Source: an uncultured Litorilinea sp. | Lineage (GTDB): Bacteria; Chloroflexota; Anaerolineae; Caldilineales; Caldilineaceae | Assembly: GCA_937922105.1 (NCBI GenBank) | Contig: CAKZVN010000261.1 | Location: 1 to 5,821 of the forward strand | Direction of reading: 5' to 3' | DNA: 5,821 nucleotides | Shown here: positions 1 through 5,821 of the stretch, piece by piece | How the letters are laid out: the number at the start of each line of letters is the position of its first letter | Position numbering within the stretch: position 1 is the first letter of the stretch | Translations under genes and position numbers: made by a program | The notes under the pieces: model-generated | What the model was told of the DNA's origin: nothing | Seen by the model: only the letters and a program-made list of their open reading frames with translations | Database searches by the model: none

Positions 1-289
1 GGTCGCGCCAGTAGATGCGCTGGGTGAAGAAGTAGCGGCTATGCAGGGCCGGGCCGGAGCCGCCTTGGCCGTTGATGCCGTGGCAACTGGCACAGTTGTT
101 GGCATAGAGCGCGGCGCCGGTCTCGATGCTGCGACCTTCCCAGCTGGCGGTCTGGGCCGCCATGCGTGGCTCCTCGAAGACAAAGAGCAGGCCGAGGACC
201 ACGATGGCGATCAAGACGGAGGCAATGCCGATCAGAATCTTGAGAATGGGGGACTTGATATAGAAGATGCTATACCACGGCTTTTCCAT
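1..289 (-). CDS. Membrane-anchored c-type cytochrome, N-terminal part (third subunit of bc complex)
   Basis: The gene runs off the left edge of the window; 96 codons are visible, starting at the ATG at 289. The protein begins MEKPWYSIFY. It has one hydrophobic segment at about residues 16-38 (LKILIGIASVLIAIVVLGLL), then a polar region and a CASCH haem c attachment site at 66-70 within the context ALYANNCASCHGINGQGG. Cysteines 66 and 69 would bind the haem covalently and His70 would be the proximal axial ligand. The distal ligand, usually Met, lies beyond the window. The segment is not followed by a signal-peptidase site, so I read it as an uncleaved anchor with the haem domain outside the cytoplasmic membrane. 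It starts 9 nt after the cytochrome b stop, so it is co-transcribed and probably accepts electrons from the Rieske protein for delivery to a terminal oxidase. Whether it carries one haem or more cannot be told from this part. Confidence 0.9.
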   Translation of the reverse strand, partial: MEKPWYSIFYIKSPILKILIGIASVLIAIVVLGLLFVFEEPRMAAQTASWEGRSIETGAALYANNCASCHGINGQGGSGPALHSRYFFTQRIYWRD

Positions 290-295
290 GCGGTT

Positions 296-298
296 CTC

Positions 299-300
<2 letters not shown>
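296..300 (-). promoter_or_regulatory. Ribosome binding site of the cytochrome c gene, overlapping the cytochrome b stop
   Basis: AGGAG lies 6 nt before the ATG at 289 and shares two bases with the cytochrome b stop codon TAG (301-299). The arrangement TAGGAGAACCGCATG points to translational coupling of the two genes and fixes the start of the cytochrome. Confidence 0.8.
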
Positions 301-1909
<1,609 letters not shown>

Positions 1910-2040
1910 TGGAACTCCGTTTCTTGCGCTACCTAGTGTCAAGAAGCCGAAACCACGCTGTGCTGTGCGCGTATCCGGTCTGTGTGGCGACGCGGAAACC
2001 GGCCAAGCGGCAGCGATTCAACGCAAGGGAAGGGTGCGGT
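1910..2040 (-). other. 131-nt untranslated gap between Rieske and cytochrome b genes
   Basis: This gap is long for neighbours in one operon. No open frame with a plausible start and product crosses it. A weak hairpin is possible (1975-1979 with 1998-2002, 18-nt loop) but it has no T-run, so it is not an intrinsic terminator. TTGACA occurs at 1942-1937 but no -10 box follows at 16-18 nt, so I do not call a promoter. I see no other structure and assume readthrough from the Rieske gene. Confidence 0.4.
1915..1918 (-). promoter_or_regulatory. Ribosome binding site that decides the cytochrome b start
   Basis: GGAG lies 5 nt before the ATG at 1909. The alternative upstream TTG at 1942 is preceded by TTTCGGCTTC and has no purine-rich ribosome site, so the ATG is preferred. 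Confidence 0.7.
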
Positions 2041-2886
2041 CTATAGGACAACGCGCGCCGGGGACTCGGCGGCCGGAGCGCCCTGAATGCGGCGGCCTGT
2101 GTCAACGACAACTTGGTTGTCCTCGATGGTCAGCTCGAAATAGTCCAGCGAGCGCGGGGCCGGGCCTTCAATGAAGTGGCCGTCATGCGTAAACTTGGAG
2201 CCGTGGCAGGGGCACTCAAAGCGGTTGTTGGAGGACTCCCACTTGTAGAGACAACCCAAATGGGTGCAGACCATGTAGAGTGCCTTCGGCTCGCCTTCGT
2301 CGGTGGTGACCAGCCAGAATTTGCCGTCGGTGACGGCAACCGGCGGCAGACCGGGTCCGGGTACTTCACCGGGGCTGAGGAAGAACTTGCCGCCGAATTC
2401 GCCCGCGCGGAAGCGCGGGTACATGAACAGGAAAGAGGCAACGCCTGCCTGGAGGGTGAGCAAGCCGAGCGCCGCGCCCCAAGCATAGGTCAGGAACTCG
2501 CGGCGGTTCATCTCTTCCACGGAAGGACCGGCGGCAACCGGTTCGGCCTCCTCTTTGGGTTTGGGGGCCGGTTTGGGCGCGGGCTTGGGGACGGGTTTGG
2601 CTGCTGCGGCGGCGCCATTGGTTGCCGGCGCTTCGGCGCGTGTTTCGGTCCGTGCCGGTTTGGGGGCGGCGGGTTTCTCGGCAACGGCGACTGCGGCTTG
2701 GGCCGGCGGCTCGGCCTGGGCCGGTGCAGTCTCGGCGGCTTTGGCAGGCTTCGACGCAGCCGGGGCACCCGCCGCAGCGGCGTGGGCGGCCTTGGCCTTG
2801 ACGGCGGCTGCCTGCATTTTAGCCTTCAACTCGGCGATACGCTTGGCGCGTGCTTCGCCGGTGAGTTCGGAAATCTTTTCCGCCAT
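2041..2886 (-). CDS. qcrA: Rieske [2Fe-2S] protein of the bc complex with long Ala/Lys/Pro-rich N-terminal extension
   Basis: This subunit carries electrons from quinol to cytochrome c. The two cluster-binding boxes are intact: CTHLGC at 207-212 and CPCHGS at 225-230. By family knowledge Cys207, His209, Cys225 and His228 bind the cluster and Cys212-Cys227 form the disulfide. Phe232 replaces the Tyr that raises the cluster potential in mitochondrial and chloroplast proteins. A twin-arginine-like anchor (NRREFLTYAW, 127-136) is followed by a hydrophobic segment to about 155, consistent with Tat export and an uncleaved membrane anchor. Ahead of it lie about 125 unusual residues: a charged helix-forming start (about 1-35), an Ala-rich middle, and a Pro-Lys repeat (PKPAPKPAPKPK, 100-111) ending in an acidic patch. 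The family usually has only a short tail there. The length is 281 aa against roughly 150-200 for common bacterial Rieske subunits. It is the first gene of the operon. The symbol is by analogy with Bacillus qcrA (petC elsewhere). Confidence 0.95.
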   Translation of the reverse strand: MAEKISELTGEARAKRIAELKAKMQAAAVKAKAAHAAAAGAPAASKPAKAAETAPAQAEPPAQAAVAVAEKPAAPKPARTETRAEAPATNGAAAAAKPVPKPAPKPAPKPKEEAEPVAAGPSVEEMNRREFLTYAWGAALGLLTLQAGVASFLFMYPRFRAGEFGGKFFLSPGEVPGPGLPPVAVTDGKFWLVTTDEGEPKALYMVCTHLGCLYKWESSNNRFECPCHGSKFTHDGHFIEGPAPRSLDYFELTIEDNQVVVDTGRRIQGAPAAESPARVVL

Positions 2887-3030
2887 CTGGGTGGTTTCTC
2901 CTTCCGACTACGGTCCAACACCAGGGATTACTGCGTCGGTTGCGTACGGTGGCTCGGTCAAGCAACGGTCGAGCGGCGTGACCGGGTCTGGGTCGCTCCG
3001 GTTTTTTTCTGTGATACCGGCTCCAATTGG
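2887..3030 (-). other. Long 5' leader of the bc operon
   Basis: If transcription starts about 7 nt after the -10 box (near 3030), the Rieske messenger has an untranslated leader of about 140 nt. A bulged hairpin can form from 2998-2995 plus 2994-2991 pairing with 2983-2980 plus 2974-2971. No run of T follows on this strand, so it is not an attenuator of the usual kind. I recognise no known riboswitch. An A-run lies at 3008-3002. Confidence 0.35.
2898..2905 (-). promoter_or_regulatory. Ribosome binding site of the Rieske gene
   Basis: GGAAGGAG lies 11 nt before the ATG at 2886. The spacing is slightly long but the match is strong, and no other in-frame ATG, GTG or TTG lies closer to it. Confidence 0.65.
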
Positions 3031-3036
3031 GTTGGG

Positions 3037-3065
3037 ACTATAGCATACGGCCCCTGGCTTGTCAA
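3037..3065 (-). promoter_or_regulatory. Sigma70-type promoter of the bc operon
   Basis: A perfect -35 box TTGACA (3065-3060) is followed by a 17-nt spacer and the -10 box TATAGT (3042-3037; 5 of 6 consensus). TGC precedes the -10, giving an extended -10. A/T-rich sequence lies directly upstream of the -35 box (3081-3066), as in an UP element. The predicted start is near 3030. This is the best promoter match in the valS-Rieske gap and it points at the Rieske gene. Confidence 0.75.
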
Positions 3066-3076
3066 AATTATCACAA
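3059..3076 (-). promoter_or_regulatory. Rex-like operator covering the -35 box
   Basis: On the plus strand the site reads TTGTCA-AAATTA-TCACAA. It matches the Rex consensus TTGTGA-N6-TCACAA at 11 of 12 positions. It contains the whole -35 hexamer of the main promoter (3065-3060), so a bound protein should block RNA polymerase. Rex is the NADH/NAD+-sensing repressor of respiratory genes in many bacteria. A CRP/FNR-family protein (TGTGA-N6-TCACA) is the main alternative. No rex gene is in the window. Confidence 0.5.
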
Positions 3077-3151
3077 ATTTTCGGCACTTTGCCCTGCCCG
3101 TTTGGGGAGGGAGGGTGAGGTCGTCGCGATCTGGTTTGGATCGTAGCGTCT

Positions 3152-3179
3152 ATTGTAATGTTTGTGGTAAGTTTCACAA
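3152..3179 (-). promoter_or_regulatory. Possible distal promoter
   Basis: TTGTGA (3179-3174; 4 of 6 for a -35) and TACAAT (3157-3152; 5 of 6 for a -10) are 16 nt apart. The -35 half is also the left arm of the upstream Rex-like site, so it may be operator only. It is much weaker than the promoter at 3065-3037. Confidence 0.25.
3162..3179 (-). promoter_or_regulatory. Upstream Rex-like operator
   Basis: On the plus strand the site reads TTGTGG-TAAGTT-TCACAA, 11 of 12 positions of TTGTGA-N6-TCACAA; with flanking bases the perfect arms are TTTGTG and CACAAA. Its centre is 103 bp upstream of the centre of the other Rex-like site, close to a whole number of helical turns (9.8 at 10.5 bp per turn). 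It lies between the valS terminator and the main promoter, in non-coding DNA. It could equally be a CRP/FNR-family site. Confidence 0.45.
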
Positions 3180-3202
3180 ATCTTAGTGCAAGCTGTGTGT
3201 GG

Positions 3203-3239
3203 AAAATAGAATGGGGCCGGATGGGTGAGTTCCGGCCCC
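3203..3239 (-). terminator. Intrinsic terminator of valS
   Basis: On the minus strand GGGGCCGGA (3239-3231) pairs perfectly over 9 bp with TCCGGCCCC (3221-3213) around a 9-nt loop, followed by the T-rich ATTCTATTTT. It begins 23 nt after the valS stop codon and separates valS from the bc operon. Confidence 0.85.
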
Positions 3240-3262
3240 GGGCGGGATCAGAGTTGCGGGGT

Positions 3263-5821
<2,559 letters not shown>

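Noticed and set aside
1937..1942. TTGACA just before the cytochrome b gene as a -35 box
   Set aside because: No -10-like hexamer is found 16-18 nt downstream. The TTG is also a possible start codon, but it lacks a ribosome site.
2971..3008. Plus-strand hairpin followed by a run of seven T, terminator-like
   Set aside because: The stem is short (5 bp with a 12-nt loop, or bulged) and no plus-strand gene lies upstream for it to end.
3064..3081. Inverted repeat AAAATT-N6-AATTTT (minus strand) as a separate operator
   Set aside because: It overlaps the Rex-like site and the A/T-rich stretch before the -35 box; low-complexity A/T runs give such arms easily, so I do not count it separately.
2113..3186. 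Plus-strand frame of 357 codons opposite the Rieske gene
   Set aside because: It is Gly/Arg-rich, mirrors the low-complexity Rieske tail, runs across the promoter region and has no recognisable domain.

Overview
The window carries four protein-coding genes, all on the minus strand. In transcription order they are the 3' part of a valyl-tRNA synthetase gene (valS), then a Rieske iron-sulfur protein, a large fused cytochrome b (b6 plus subunit IV), and the beginning of a membrane-anchored c-type cytochrome. The last three form a menaquinol:cytochrome c oxidoreductase (bc-type complex III) operon. Both end genes are cut by the window edges. GC content is high (about 60% by eye) in the genes and drops sharply in one A/T-rich stretch between valS and the Rieske gene. 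No RNA genes, mobile elements or CRISPR were seen.

Organism: a bacterium with aerobic or other high-potential respiration. The cytochrome b has b6-type haem spacing (15 residues between the helix-D histidines) and no PEWY glutamate (it reads APWY). The Rieske has Phe where high-potential proteins have Tyr. Together these suggest menaquinone rather than ubiquinone. The Rieske - cytochrome b - cytochrome c order and the sequence style would suit Chloroflexota (Anaerolineae/Caldilineae-like), but this is an inference from recall, not a search.

Layout. 5821-3263: valS from just upstream of its HIGH motif to its C-terminal coiled coil. 3239-3203: intrinsic terminator of valS. 3180-2887: regulatory region and leader of the bc operon, with a near-consensus extended -10 sigma70-type promoter (TTGACA-17-TATAGT) and two 18-bp inverted repeats, each matching a Rex-type operator (TTGTGA-N6-TCACAA) at 11 of 12 positions. 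One repeat covers the -35 box and the other lies 103 bp upstream. 2886-2041: Rieske protein with an unusual N-terminal extension of about 125 residues rich in Ala, Lys and Pro. 2040-1910: a 131-nt untranslated gap. 1909-299: cytochrome b with an extra C-terminal soluble domain of about 130 residues. 289-1: cytochrome c N-terminus with a membrane anchor and a CASCH haem site.

How they work together: cytochrome b oxidises quinol. The Rieske head takes one electron to the outer face and passes it to the anchored cytochrome c, while the two b haems recycle the other. By helix counting, the Rieske head, the cytochrome c domain and the cytochrome b extension all lie on the outer face. Control by Rex, the NADH/NAD+ sensor, would suit this operon and is the most testable new idea here. 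valS is a separate transcription unit that happens to be adjacent.
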